Assembly (NCBI GenBank): GCA_913061475.1
Contig: CAJXUN010000010.1
Coordinates: 37,719 to 101,718 of the forward strand
Reading direction: 5' to 3'
Length of the DNA stretch: 64,000 nucleotides
Source of the DNA: an uncultured Colwellia sp.
GTDB lineage: Bacteria; Pseudomonadota; Gammaproteobacteria; Enterobacterales; Alteromonadaceae
Below the pieces are notes generated by a model. The model was not told the origin of the DNA and searched no databases. It saw only the letters and a program-made list of their open reading frames with translations. Position numbers and translations under genes: made by a program. Below, piece by piece: positions 29,933 to 39,316 of this stretch (the first letter of the stretch is position 1; every line of letters starts with the position of its first letter).

Positions 29933-30787
29933 ATGAAGTTAATTATTGTCAGTGGCCGTTCAGGCTCAGGTAAAAGTGTCGCACTACGTGTTTTAGAAGA
30001 TTTAGGATATTACTGCGTTGATAACATCCCAGTAAATTTATTACCCGCGCTAACTCATACCGTAATTAACGACTATGAAAATGTCGCAGTAAGTCTCGAT
30101 GTACGTAATTTACCGAAAGATCCGAACGACGTACCAGAAATTATTGATTACTTACCTAGTGCCGTCGAATTAAGCATAATTTATTTGGACGCTGATGATA
30201 GTGATCTTATTCGTCGGTTTAGCGAAACACGACGTTTGCACCCATTGATCAAACAAAATATTGCGCTTGATCAAGCCATTGCCTTAGAAAAAATACTGCT
30301 TGAGCCTATCGCCAGTCGTGCGCATCTGTATATAAATACCAGTCAGCTGACACCACATCAACTTGCAGACTTAGTCCGAGAACGTATTTTAGGCAAAACA
30401 TCTGGCTCTATGGTTGTGGTGTTTGAATCATTTGGTTTTAAACATGGTGTGCCACAAGATGCCGACTATGTTTTTGATGCGCGCTTTTTGCCTAATCCGT
30501 TTTGGGATAAGGAGCTAAAAGGCCATACGGGCTTAGATAAGCCAGTACAAGACTTTCTTGCTAGCCAACCTATAGTCACTAAGTTTATCTGGCAAATTAA
30601 TAGCTTCATGATGACATGGCTACCGCACTTAGAGCGCAATAATCGTAGCTATATTACCATAGCGATTGGTTGTACTGGCGGCAAACATCGCTCAGTTTAT
30701 ATCGCAGAATTATTAGCCAATAATATGCGCAAAGAGCGTAAAGACGTGCAATCACGTCACCGCGACTTGCACCTTGCCAGTACATGA
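29933..30787 (+). CDS. rapZ: RNase adapter protein RapZ
   Basis: In E. coli RapZ binds small RNAs GlmY and GlmZ and presents GlmZ to RNase E, controlling glucosamine-6-phosphate synthase. N-terminal P-loop GRSGSGKS (residues 8-15), Walker-B-like region, and the C-terminal domain with AIGCTGGKHRSVYIAE and a basic end RKERKDVQSRHRDLH that contacts RNA. 284 residues. Confidence 0.97.
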   Translation: MKLIIVSGRSGSGKSVALRVLEDLGYYCVDNIPVNLLPALTHTVINDYENVAVSLDVRNLPKDPNDVPEIIDYLPSAVELSIIYLDADDSDLIRRFSETRRLHPLIKQNIALDQAIALEKILLEPIASRAHLYINTSQLTPHQLADLVRERILGKTSGSMVVVFESFGFKHGVPQDADYVFDARFLPNPFWDKELKGHTGLDKPVQDFLASQPIVTKFIWQINSFMMTWLPHLERNNRSYITIAIGCTGGKHRSVYIAELLANNMRKERKDVQSRHRDLHLAST

Positions 30788-30793
30788 ATAGGC

Positions 30794-31072
30794 ATGAGTA
30801 GAGAATTTATCCGCCAAGTGCGGATCATAAATAAGCTTGGGCTACATGCCCGAGCAGCTTCAAAACTCGCCCAATTAAGTCAAAAATTTACCGCAAAAGT
30901 TACCATAGAACTGGATGAAAATAGTGCTGACGCCAATAGTATTATGGGGCTTATGCTGCTCGCCGGTGCGCAAGGGAAAACGGTTAAAGTAATCGCCTCG
31001 GGCAAAGATGCTGAAATAGCACTGACAGAAATTTGCCAACTCTTTAGTAATAAATTTAATGAAACTGAGTAG
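30794..31072 (+). CDS. ptsO: Phosphocarrier protein NPr
   Basis: HPr-like carrier of PTS-Ntr that passes phosphate from PtsP to PtsN. The active His18 lies in LGLHARAASKL; the SIMGLMLLAGAQG segment corresponds to the regulatory serine region of HPr. 92 residues. Last gene of the yrbG-ptsO cluster, 6 bases after rapZ. Confidence 0.96.
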   Translation: MSREFIRQVRIINKLGLHARAASKLAQLSQKFTAKVTIELDENSADANSIMGLMLLAGAQGKTVKVIASGKDAEIALTEICQLFSNKFNETE

Positions 31073-31253
31073 AAGTAGTAAAGCACTGAGCTGTTCGACC
31101 AGTTTTTAAGTCAATAAAAAAGCTGCGAAAATTGATAAATTACGGTAAACTCAAGGCTGATAATTATTAGCTATTAACGTAACATAACCTTAATAATTGT
31201 CCTTCATACTAATAATTTTCAATTTTCGTTTTACAGCGGCACAAGGTAAGAAT

Positions 31254-32615
31254 ATGCCGGAAGTTTCTGAGCAAAAGTACAACCATCAACGCTTACAGCA
31301 AGTTAACGATGCCTTAGATAGTGGCATGTTTGTCTATGTCCGCAAATTATTGCAGGACATGCCCGCTTATGACCTCGCCCTACTATTAGAATCATCTCCA
31401 ACAAAAAGTCGTATTGCGCTTTGGCAGCTCATTGATGCAGATCACCACGGTGAAGTCCTTGAAGAGTTAAACGAAGAAGTTCGAAAAGGTATTCTGAAAA
31501 ATATTCATCCAGAAAAGCTCGCTGCGGTAGCAGAAGGCATGGATGTTGATGATTTAGCAGAAGTTTTCAGAACACTCCCCGATAGCGTTTATCAAGAAGT
31601 ACTGAACGCAATGGACTGGCAAGATCGTAGTCGTGTTGAAGCTGCGCTTTCATACGACGAAGACACTGCCGGTGGTATCATGAATACCGACACCATTTCT
31701 ATTCGTCCAGATGTGACGGTAGATGTGGTTTTACGTTATTTACGCCTACGCGGTGAACTACCTGAAGCAACTGACTCGTTTTATGTTGTTGATCGAGAAG
31801 ATCACTTTATTGGCGCAATTTCCTTATCAGCCATAGTTACCGCGAAACCTGAAACCATTATTTCCCATCTTATCGATGAAGATATCCAAGCTATTAATGC
31901 TGATATGCACGAAAAAGATGTCGCGCAATTATTTGAACGCTACGATTGGTTTTCTGCCCCTATTGTTGATAACGAAGACCGACTGCTTGGTCGTATTACC
32001 ATTGATGATGTCGTTGACATTATTCGTGAAGAAGCAGAGCATTCTATGATGAGTATGGCGGGTCTAGATGACGAAGCTGATACGTTTGCACCTGTATTAA
32101 AGAGTACCCAACGACGCTCTATCTGGTTAGGCGTGAACTTAATCACTGCATTAATGGCGGTTGCAGTATCGAGTATGTTTGAAGGTATTTTAAATCAATT
32201 GGCAATTTTAGCAGTATTAAACTCTCTCGTTCCTAGTATGGGCGGTGTTGCCGGCAACCAAACCCTAACACTGGTCATTCGTGGCATGGCTTTAGGTCAT
32301 GTTGGCGACAGTAACTCAAGAATTCTCTTATATAAAGAATTAGCCATTGGCTTTTTTAATGGTTTGATTTGGGCAGTACTAATCGCCACCGTTGTCGCTA
32401 TTTGGCAGCAAAACCTAATGTTAGGCGCTATCATAGCCTTTGCCATGCTAATGAATATGACCGCAGCTGGTATTGCTGGTGTTACCATACCTTTATTATT
32501 GAAAAAAATGAATATAGACCCAGCATTAGCAGGTAGTGTAATTCTGACGACTGTTACCGATGTTGTCGGAATATTCGCCTTTTTAGGTACTGCTACATTA
32601 ATGCTAGGACAATAA
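31254..32615 (+). CDS. mgtE: Magnesium transporter MgtE
   Basis: Mg2+-gated channel of the inner membrane. MgtE N domain of helical repeats (about 1-130), two CBS domains (about 135-255) that sense Mg2+, then five membrane helices with the pore block NSLVPSMGGVAGNQTLTLVIRGMALG. The ATG at 31254 is preceded by AAGGT; an in-frame start 19 codons upstream encodes an unlikely hydrophobic extension. 453 residues, normal. Confidence 0.95.
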   Translation: MPEVSEQKYNHQRLQQVNDALDSGMFVYVRKLLQDMPAYDLALLLESSPTKSRIALWQLIDADHHGEVLEELNEEVRKGILKNIHPEKLAAVAEGMDVDDLAEVFRTLPDSVYQEVLNAMDWQDRSRVEAALSYDEDTAGGIMNTDTISIRPDVTVDVVLRYLRLRGELPEATDSFYVVDREDHFIGAISLSAIVTAKPETIISHLIDEDIQAINADMHEKDVAQLFERYDWFSAPIVDNEDRLLGRITIDDVVDIIREEAEHSMMSMAGLDDEADTFAPVLKSTQRRSIWLGVNLITALMAVAVSSMFEGILNQLAILAVLNSLVPSMGGVAGNQTLTLVIRGMALGHVGDSNSRILLYKELAIGFFNGLIWAVLIATVVAIWQQNLMLGAIIAFAMLMNMTAAGIAGVTIPLLLKKMNIDPALAGSVILTTVTDVVGIFAFLGTATLMLGQ

Positions 32616-32715
32616 ACCATAGCGATAAGCTTTCAGTTTAAACGGTCAGTAAACAACTGAAACTAGTTACTGTTCACTTTTTTCTGACAGCTTACCGCAT
32701 TAAACTTCTTTTTTG

Positions 32716-34071
32716 CTAACTACCCGCTATTTGCATTTCATTAACAATAATAGAACCCGTACGAATACTACCTCGCATATCTGTATCGTTGCCGATAGCC
32801 ACAATACCTGCAAAAATGTCCTGTAACTTACCTGCAATGGTTATTTCATCCACTGGATACGCTATTTCACCATTTTCTACCCAGAAACCTGCGGCGCCGC
32901 GTGAATAGTCGCCAGTAACCACATTAACCCCTTGTCCCATGAGCTCAGTCACTAACAAGCCTGTGCCTAAAGTTTTTAACATGGCATCAAAATCGCCGCC
33001 TTGACCTGCACCTTTCATACCCAGTTGCCAATTATGTATACCGCCTGCATGACCCGTTGTTTGCAATCCTAGCTTACGTGCGGAATAGCTGGTTAACAGA
33101 TATGTCGCTAAGCTACCATCGGTGATAATTTCACGGTCAAAAGTGGCAACCCCTTCTGCGTCAAAAGCGCCACTTGCTAATGCTTTCTTGATATGGGGAC
33201 GTTCACTAATGCTCAAAAATTCAGGGAATACTTGCTTACCAATGGCATCCATCAAAAAAGATGACTTGCGGTATAAATTACCACCACTAATCGCGGCAAT
33301 AAAATGACCAAACAAGGTATTAGCAATATCAGCACGAAACATGACGGGGACTTTAGTGGTTGCTAACTTTCGTGCGCCTAATCGAGATAGTGCTTCTATC
33401 GAAGCTTGTTGCCCTATTTTAGTAGCACTTTCCATTGCATCAAATTCACGACTCACCGTATAAGCATAATCACGTTGCATATCGTCGCCTTCATTGGCAA
33501 TCATCACACAACTTAAACTATGGCGCGTACTCGGATAACCGACCAATTGGCCGTGGCTATTACCGTAAACTTTAAAACCTTCGAAGCTCCCTAGTGTTGC
33601 ACCATCAGAGTTAGTAATACGTTTATCATAGGCAAGTGCACTGTCCTCACATGATTTTGCTAAATCAATCGCTTGCTCTGTTGATAACACCTTCGGATGA
33701 TATAAATCTAAGTCTTGTGGCGCCATTGCCAGTAAGGCTTTATCTGCCATACCTGAGCATTCATCAACAGAGGTATATTTAGCAATATTGACTGCAGCTT
33801 CAATAGCTTGCTTTAACGCTTTTTCAGATAAGTCCGCCGTTGAGGCACTACCTTTTCGACCAGCTTTGTAAACGGTAATACCCAAGGCACCATCACTGGT
33901 AAACTCAACATTTTCTACTTCACCTAAACGGGTACTAACACTGAGCCCCTGCGTTTTGGTCATGGCAACTTCAGCACCATCAGCACCCAGCGATTTCGCC
34001 AGTGTCATGGCGTCGTTAACACGTTTTTTTACATGTTCTATTTGCATTTGAATACTATCAGAATCGCTCAT
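32716..34071 (-). CDS. pmbA: Metalloprotease subunit PmbA/TldE
   Basis: Partner of TldD in the zinc protease that processes microcin-type peptides and other small substrates. It closely follows E. coli PmbA: GAEVAMTKTQGLSVSTRLGEVENVEFTSDGALGITVY, then HAGGIHNW and LMGQGVNVVTGDYSRGAAGFWVENGE. The subunit itself lacks the zinc HExxxH motif, as expected. ATG at 34071; a GTG six codons earlier is less likely. Divergent from darP, its usual neighbour. Confidence 0.95.
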   Translation of the reverse strand: MSDSDSIQMQIEHVKKRVNDAMTLAKSLGADGAEVAMTKTQGLSVSTRLGEVENVEFTSDGALGITVYKAGRKGSASTADLSEKALKQAIEAAVNIAKYTSVDECSGMADKALLAMAPQDLDLYHPKVLSTEQAIDLAKSCEDSALAYDKRITNSDGATLGSFEGFKVYGNSHGQLVGYPSTRHSLSCVMIANEGDDMQRDYAYTVSREFDAMESATKIGQQASIEALSRLGARKLATTKVPVMFRADIANTLFGHFIAAISGGNLYRKSSFLMDAIGKQVFPEFLSISERPHIKKALASGAFDAEGVATFDREIITDGSLATYLLTSYSARKLGLQTTGHAGGIHNWQLGMKGAGQGGDFDAMLKTLGTGLLVTELMGQGVNVVTGDYSRGAAGFWVENGEIAYPVDEITIAGKLQDIFAGIVAIGNDTDMRGSIRTGSIIVNEMQIAGS

Positions 34072-34176
34072 GGCTAAATTATTTCTCACATTTTATCGAT
34101 ACGAACAACAGGAATGTTTTTGCTGGAACAGGTTTGTTGTATACTATAGGTAACTATCACTTTATTACCTAACATT

Positions 34177-34695
34177 ATGCCCCAGTCTGCCAACGATATC
34201 GATGAATTAGAAGAAGAATTACTGAGTAAATCAGAAATAAAGCGAGAAATGCATCGGCTGCAAGATTTTGGTCTCGTCTTAGTCAAAATGTCGAAGCATC
34301 AACGTAGCAAATTGCCCCTGACTGATGATCTAAAGGCAGCGATGCTATTGGCAGATAAAATTACCAATAAGCATGAGGCCTTACGCCGCCATGTTCGTCA
34401 CATCGCAAAAATATTGGCTGAAACCGATCTTGAACCGATTAAGCAAGCTATGGATGTCATGGCAAACAAGCATCAACAAGAATCAGTGAAATTTGAAAAG
34501 CTTGAAAAAATGCGTGATGAGCTTATAGAGCAAGGCAATGACACAATAGAAGCCTTGTTGAGCCAGTTCGACAGTATGGAAAGACAAAAGCTGAGACAAC
34601 TCGTGCGTCAAGCGAAAAAAGAACATAGCGCAGAAAAAGTAGGTAAACATTACCGTGACTTATTTGCTTATTTAAAAGAGCACGTTGTTTTTTAA
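34177..34695 (+). CDS. darP: Ribosome biogenesis factor DarP (YjgA)
   Basis: 50S assembly factor. 172 residues, charged and helical, with the family core LQDFGLVLVKMSKHQRSKLPLTDDLKAAML, HEALRRHVRHIAKIL and a C-terminal RQLVRQAKKE segment. Next to pmbA, the conserved pair. Confidence 0.94.
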   Translation: MPQSANDIDELEEELLSKSEIKREMHRLQDFGLVLVKMSKHQRSKLPLTDDLKAAMLLADKITNKHEALRRHVRHIAKILAETDLEPIKQAMDVMANKHQQESVKFEKLEKMRDELIEQGNDTIEALLSQFDSMERQKLRQLVRQAKKEHSAEKVGKHYRDLFAYLKEHVVF

Positions 34696-34718
34696 TTTAC
34701 CCAAACGATATGCTCAAT

Positions 34719-34758
34719 AAAAAACGCCATGATTTAACACTAAATCACGGCGTTTTTT
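34719..34758. terminator. Bidirectional terminator between darP and the dap operon
   Basis: An 18-base stem with one A/C mismatch (34719-34736 with 34741-34758), loop ACAC, A tract left and T tract right. It serves darP (+) and the 3' end of the minus-strand operon. Confidence 0.9.
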
Positions 34759-34773
34759 ATACCAGCCCGACAA

Positions 34774-35922
34774 CTACAAAATACTAAACTTACTAAATAC
34801 TTTATAGAGTTCAGTGCCTTGATTCACACTCGCCGATGCAAAATGTAAAATAGGGATGACGCTATGATCTAAACTTATGTAGTGCAAAGGATCGCCGTCA
34901 CCATAGTTATCCATACGCAAAATACGCGCCAATGGCTCGCCAGCAGCTAACGGCTTACCGAATTCAGCTAAATAATCCACCATCCCTCCCATAGGTGAAT
35001 ATAACGCCTTGTAATCTTCTAACATACAGCTATAGCGCGTCATTTTTTTAGGATGGAAATTGTTACTAACGATCACACCTTGATATTGTAAGTAGCTTAA
35101 GATACCGAGCGCATCTTCATGGGCAACGTCTAAATCAATTTGTTCTTGCGAACCCAGTTCGACGGTAAAGCTTTCTTTGATAATGTCATCTTGCCCGTGA
35201 TTCGCAGACGCTTTCGTTATCGGAAAGTCTCGCCCCAACTTAGCAAATGTCATTTTTAACTGCCACCACGGGCAAAACGTAGCCTCATCTAAAGCACCAT
35301 CAAAGCTATTAGGGATTAGCAAGGTATGTGGAATATCAAAATACTTGGCACTTTCTTTGGCATATTCTGGACAATATAAATGCTTACTCGAAATTGGCCC
35401 TGTATGCAGATCTAAAACGATATCAGCTTGATGTGCTAACTGCTGCAGTTGAAACGCAATACGTTGCCCTGTGGTTAAGCCATAAATATTATGATTGAGT
35501 TTTTGGCTTATTTTTTCCAACATTAACGCTTTAAAAGCTCGTTCAGTTTCAACCGTTGAATGCGTAAGATACGCTCGGGCAAATGGCTCGACGATATTAC
35601 TATCAAAGTGATACATTCGATTCCAATTAACTCCGGTTATGGGATCAAAACGTCCTAAGGTATATTCACCGTTCTTATGATTACATGCCACAGGGTTGGC
35701 ATAAGGTACCAAGGTAATACTACCGTTCAATTCAAGCGTTTTTAATTGCTCTAGTAATTGAAATATAACCGCATTACCTTGTACTTCTGCGCCATGCATA
35801 TTGGCCTGGATATAAACATCAGGCCCTTGTTGTTTACCCTTAATACGATAAACCGGAACGGTTAACGCTGCACCACTGGCCATTTCACCAACGTGCATCA
35901 CTTCTTTACTAATTACATTCAT
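34774..35922 (-). CDS. M14-type succinylglutamate desuccinylase/aspartoacylase-like deacylase
   Basis: Zinc-dependent N-acyl-amino-acid hydrolase of the AstE/aspartoacylase branch of the M14 fold, 382 residues, probably cytosolic (no signal peptide). Zinc ligands are His43 and Glu46 (ANMHGAEVQ) and His173 (LDLHTGP); a candidate catalytic Glu is in FTVELGSQE. The last 90 or so residues form a beta-barrel-like domain. It is too divergent to call AstE, and no other arginine-succinyltransferase genes are present. As the last gene of the lysine-riboswitch operon, 32 bases from the PLP decarboxylase, a desuccinylase in diaminopimelate/lysine metabolism is the natural hypothesis. AAAGG precedes the ATG. 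Confidence 0.75.
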   Translation of the reverse strand: MNVISKEVMHVGEMASGAALTVPVYRIKGKQQGPDVYIQANMHGAEVQGNAVIFQLLEQLKTLELNGSITLVPYANPVACNHKNGEYTLGRFDPITGVNWNRMYHFDSNIVEPFARAYLTHSTVETERAFKALMLEKISQKLNHNIYGLTTGQRIAFQLQQLAHQADIVLDLHTGPISSKHLYCPEYAKESAKYFDIPHTLLIPNSFDGALDEATFCPWWQLKMTFAKLGRDFPITKASANHGQDDIIKESFTVELGSQEQIDLDVAHEDALGILSYLQYQGVIVSNNFHPKKMTRYSCMLEDYKALYSPMGGMVDYLAEFGKPLAAGEPLARILRMDNYGDGDPLHYISLDHSVIPILHFASASVNQGTELYKVFSKFSIL

Positions 35923-35954
35923 AAATAACCTTTAACTAGCACTTGCTAGATCTA

Positions 35955-37217
35955 TTAGCGTAAATACCATGACGCCGGCTCTGTCGCTCGCACTTGCTCT
36001 ATTTTTCCATGCTGTAAAACATATTCAGCCGCCACTTGATGACAAAGAAAAAAAGGCATGCTTTCGGTAAATCCATATGCGCCTGCTAAGCCAAAAATTA
36101 ACTTATCATCAACCTCAACATCACTAGCGATTGCTAATGTGCCCAATTTATCCAAACTGGTACAAAGTGGCCCATGTAAGTCAAAATATTCCGGGCTTGC
36201 TGCTGATTCTCTAAGCATAGCGACAGGAAATGGCTGTTCGGTTATTGCTGGACGGATTAAATGATTAATACCACCAGCAAGTATCAGTTGTTGTTGCTGA
36301 AAGTTCTGCTTACGATCAACAACAGAAGTGACGTAATACCCCATATCAGCAACAGCATACCGGCCTAATTCTAACCAAAGTTCATTAACACCAGCACGCG
36401 CTTTTATTGTTGCTAAATCGGCAATAATCGTCGACCAACTTAAACCCTGCCCAGTTTGTAAATAATCAACACCTAAGCCACCGCCTAAATCTAACACCTC
36501 TAAGTTCATGGCTAAGTTTTCTGCCAAGGTTAATAACGGTGTTACCATTTGCGACCACAACTCAAACATCCGTTCATTACTGAGCATATTGCCCCATTGA
36601 AAGATATGTAAGCCATTAATATTTAGTGCTGGAAAGTCGGTAACTTTTATCGTTTGCCATTCATCACAAGACAAGCCAAAAGCAGTAACTTCATTACCGC
36701 CTAGCGGGTTTTTTTCACCTTCTTGCCACTGTAGCTGAACTCTTAACAACACTTGTGGTTGGCATGATAATTCGCTAGCCGCTTGGTTCAGCCATTGCAA
36801 TTGGTTCAAGCTCTCAACCACAAAAGTACCAACACCTTGGCTTAAAAATGCTTTCATTTGAGCTTTTGATTTTGCCGGCCCGGTGTTTAGGATCCGTTCA
36901 GCCTGCACATTTTGGGCAAGCACTTGTGTGAGCTCTCCTTGACTGGCAACGTCAAAATTAAAACCTTGCTGTGCTAATGCTGCAATCACACGTGACAATG
37001 GGTTTGCTTTTACCGCAAACCAAAGTTTAATTACATCTTGTTGCAGCAACGTTGCTAAATGCCGCTCTAGATAATCTAAGTCATAAATAAAATAGCCGGT
37101 TTCCTCCTGACCTACTTCAGCGTGACTATTCATCAGCTCGCCGTGCTTAAGGAGAGGCCCAATTAATGAAGACCTTAACCAACTAGGTCTCGCATTATAA
37201 TTTAGTATTTCAGTCAT
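35955..37217 (-). CDS. Fold-type III PLP decarboxylase, LysA-like
   Basis: Alanine-racemase-fold decarboxylase. The Schiff-base Lys70 is in FAVKANP, the phosphate loop is LDLGGGLGVDY, and the second-domain motifs are LCTSLDKL (Cys352) and GAYGFT. Several positions differ from canonical diaminopimelate decarboxylase: the usual G-H-H-GSQ segment reads GLHIFQWGN, EPGR reads ELGR, and C-E-SGD reads CTSLD. This resembles fold-III enzymes of secondary metabolism and siderophore routes as much as LysA. Lysine-riboswitch control favours a diaminopimelate or lysine substrate. AAGGG precedes the ATG; 8 bases follow the dapD stop. Confidence 0.75.
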   Translation of the reverse strand: MTEILNYNARPSWLRSSLIGPLLKHGELMNSHAEVGQEETGYFIYDLDYLERHLATLLQQDVIKLWFAVKANPLSRVIAALAQQGFNFDVASQGELTQVLAQNVQAERILNTGPAKSKAQMKAFLSQGVGTFVVESLNQLQWLNQAASELSCQPQVLLRVQLQWQEGEKNPLGGNEVTAFGLSCDEWQTIKVTDFPALNINGLHIFQWGNMLSNERMFELWSQMVTPLLTLAENLAMNLEVLDLGGGLGVDYLQTGQGLSWSTIIADLATIKARAGVNELWLELGRYAVADMGYYVTSVVDRKQNFQQQQLILAGGINHLIRPAITEQPFPVAMLRESAASPEYFDLHGPLCTSLDKLGTLAIASDVEVDDKLIFGLAGAYGFTESMPFFLCHQVAAEYVLQHGKIEQVRATEPASWYLR

Positions 37218-37225
37218 GTTTTCCC

Positions 37226-37975
37226 TTAGCGTAATACTGATTCAAGCTCTAACGCAGCATTACTTTTCTCATCGCGATATTTCACGATTAACGCACAAGC
37301 CATATTAAGACCGTGCTGCTCAGCCCAAACGCCAGCGACAGGTCGAGTACCTGGCACAACAACCGCATTTTCAGGAATATCCGCGCCCTTTTTTAGCATA
37401 ATATTGTTAACACAATCATAAACAGGTACAGATGCCGACAAAGAAACTCCCGGTGCTAATACAGCACCTTTTTTCACCACAATACCTTCAACAATAATTA
37501 CGCCAGCGCTTAAAAATGCGTTATCTTCAATAATCACAGGGCTTGCGCCAATAGGTTCAAGCACACCACCAATTTGTACCGCCGCAGAAACATGAACATT
37601 TTTACCAATTTGCGCACACGAGCCAATCAACGCATGACTATCAACCATAGTACCGCTATCAACAAAAGCACCAACATTAATATAAGCAGGAGGCATAATA
37701 ATGACCCCTGGTGCGACATAAGCACCACGACGAACCGACGAACCGCCGGGCACCATGCGAACTTCGTCACTAACACTAAACTCACGCGCGGGTAAGTTAT
37801 GTTTATCAACAAAACCACGATAAGCGCCATCAAACTCGATATTTTTCCCCGCTTTAAATGCCGCTAAAATTGCTTGTTTCACTGCAGTATTGACTTGCCA
37901 CTGACCAGAGTTATCCTGTTCTGCTGCTCGAGTTTTACCGGTTTCTAAATCTACTAATGTTTGTTGCCAAGTCAT
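37226..37975 (-). CDS. dapD: Tetrahydrodipicolinate N-succinyltransferase-like (DapD)
   Basis: Acyl-CoA-dependent acyltransferase with the left-handed beta-helix: VRMVPGGSSVRRGAYVAPG, NVGAFVDSGTMVDSHALIGSCAQIGKNVHVSAAVQIGGVLEPIG, and later ENAVVVPGTRP. These blocks match DapD, which succinylates tetrahydrodipicolinate in lysine/diaminopimelate synthesis. At 249 residues it is shorter than E. coli DapD (274) and has the GGVLEP-IGA-P form seen in Bacteroidetes-type enzymes. The ATG overlaps the dapA stop by four bases and has no clear Shine-Dalgarno, so it depends on coupling to dapA. Confidence 0.88.
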   Translation of the reverse strand: MTWQQTLVDLETGKTRAAEQDNSGQWQVNTAVKQAILAAFKAGKNIEFDGAYRGFVDKHNLPAREFSVSDEVRMVPGGSSVRRGAYVAPGVIIMPPAYINVGAFVDSGTMVDSHALIGSCAQIGKNVHVSAAVQIGGVLEPIGASPVIIEDNAFLSAGVIIVEGIVVKKGAVLAPGVSLSASVPVYDCVNNIMLKKGADIPENAVVVPGTRPVAGVWAEQHGLNMACALIVKYRDEKSNAALELESVLR

Positions 37976-38976
37976 GAGGTTGAGTCTCGTAAGTTAGTTT
38001 TTTCTAAAAGGTGGGGTGATTCTGTGCCGCAACCAAGCGCGTGATCTTGCGCTGAAGTCTTTGCAGCCTCGCTAAGCAGCCAGTGCTGAATTTGTTGGTT
38101 TATCGTTTGTAAACCATGTTGCGCTGAAATTTCGTCGTGGCAAAGTGGTAAGCGCAGGTTCGCCGAACTAATCGTTTTTAATTCCGCCAATAAAACTTTC
38201 ACCGCGATAGGGCTAGTCACTTGAAATAATGCTGATATTGCCTGATGCCAAAGTGGAAAAAGGCCGGCGGTTTTTTTAGCTAAAGCCAAAGCAACATATC
38301 TATTTGTTGCTTCAGGCCAAACGTTAGCGCAAACCGATACTAGGCCTTTAACATCAGCGGCAGCAAGATAAGGCATCATGGCATCTTCACCACTATATAT
38401 ATCTACATTTGGGCAGTTTTGACGATAAGCTAGCAATTTATTGAGATCACCACTGGCTTCTTTTAATGCCCAGCAATTTTTATGGTTTTGTACTGCTTGT
38501 AAGGTCGAAATCGCTATTTCGCCCCCTGTTCTAGACGGCACGTTGTAGAGCATACAAGGAAATTCAGCAGCATCAAGTAAAGCGCTAAACCAAGCGGTTT
38601 GCCCTTTTGGGCCTGGCTTGGCATAAATAGGGCTTGTTAGTAAATAAGCATTAATAGCAAGTTGATTACATTTTTCTATCCACGCACGTTGCTGATTAAT
38701 ATTATAGCCACCAACCGCAACCATTAATGGCACTTGTAAAGGCATAGCACTGACGTATTCTACAATAGCTAAGTGCTCTTGCGCTGTTAACGCTAAGCCT
38801 TCACCCGTACTGCCCAATAATAAAATGCCATTATCAGCGCTGTTTTGTTGTAAAACGAGGTTACGTAAACTAACGAAGTCTATCTCGCCACTATCAAATA
38901 GTGGCGTGATCAAGGCGGTCCAGACCAAGGGCTGATCTGTCAGGGTATTATATTCTATAGATTTTTTTTGATTCAT
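37972..38976 (-). CDS. dapA: 4-hydroxy-tetrahydrodipicolinate synthase (DapA)
   Basis: Condenses pyruvate and aspartate semialdehyde, the first step of the lysine branch. TIM-barrel motifs: LLLGSTGEGLAL, the catalytic Tyr in YNVPSRTGG, the Schiff-base Lys in WALKEASGDL, and YSGEDAMMPYLAAADVKGLVSVCAN. The ATG at 38976 gives 334 residues, with a C-terminal extension of about 40 over E. coli DapA. A TTG 17 codons upstream would run into the riboswitch platform and is rejected. It is controlled by the lysine riboswitch upstream and starts the four-gene operon. Confidence 0.92.
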   Translation of the reverse strand: MNQKKSIEYNTLTDQPLVWTALITPLFDSGEIDFVSLRNLVLQQNSADNGILLLGSTGEGLALTAQEHLAIVEYVSAMPLQVPLMVAVGGYNINQQRAWIEKCNQLAINAYLLTSPIYAKPGPKGQTAWFSALLDAAEFPCMLYNVPSRTGGEIAISTLQAVQNHKNCWALKEASGDLNKLLAYRQNCPNVDIYSGEDAMMPYLAAADVKGLVSVCANVWPEATNRYVALALAKKTAGLFPLWHQAISALFQVTSPIAVKVLLAELKTISSANLRLPLCHDEISAQHGLQTINQQIQHWLLSEAAKTSAQDHALGCGTESPHLLEKTNLRDSTS

Positions 38977-38978
38977 TG

Positions 38979-39264
38979 CTCTCGAACTCTTGTCGTTCGG
39001 AGAACTTTTAGGCGCTTGTACAGACAAAATTTCAAGGGCGAAATTTGGCCTTTACAAAGGCCAGAAGCTCTCCACCTATAAGGTGACAGTTGCAAGGATT
39101 CAACCTAAGACTTAATAGTTAGTAACTAACTATTAAGCTTTCACAACCGATAAAGATATTATCAAAAATACCATTACCTCGGCGTTATACCCCCTCATTA
39201 TTGCTCACTAGAGTTTGATCTCTTCACAATAACTACCTGGTTAACGCTCCTCTTCTGGCCCTTT
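38979..39264 (-). promoter_or_regulatory. Lysine riboswitch (L-box) with expression platform
   Basis: Minus strand. P1 is closed by GGCCAGAAG at the 5' side (plus 39253-39261 region) and CTTCTGGCC at the 3' side (plus 39059-39067). Core motifs match the lysine aptamer: CCAGAAGAGG-GCGTT, TGAGGGGGT, CGCCGAGGT, GGTTGAATCC and GGTGGAGAGCTTCTGG. Next come an alternative hairpin, GGCCTTTGTAAAGGCC (39047-39062), that competes with P1, an AAATTTC/GAAATTT hairpin, and a CGAAC/GTTCG hairpin (38979-39002) that covers the GAGAG just before the dapA ATG. No U tract follows, so translational control is inferred. Confidence 0.93.
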
Positions 39265-39316
39265 CAACGTGTGATTAAAATCTTAGATCAATCACATGGG
39301 AATAAGGGACGACAAT

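Noticed and set aside
32616..32715. Possible terminator between mgtE and pmbA (CAGTAA/TTACTG then T-rich)
   Set aside because: The stem is only six AT-rich base pairs around a long loop; too weak to list.
38977..39027. Upstream TTG start for dapA at 39027
   Set aside because: It would translate through the riboswitch expression platform and lacks a ribosome site; the ATG at 38976 fits the enzyme family.
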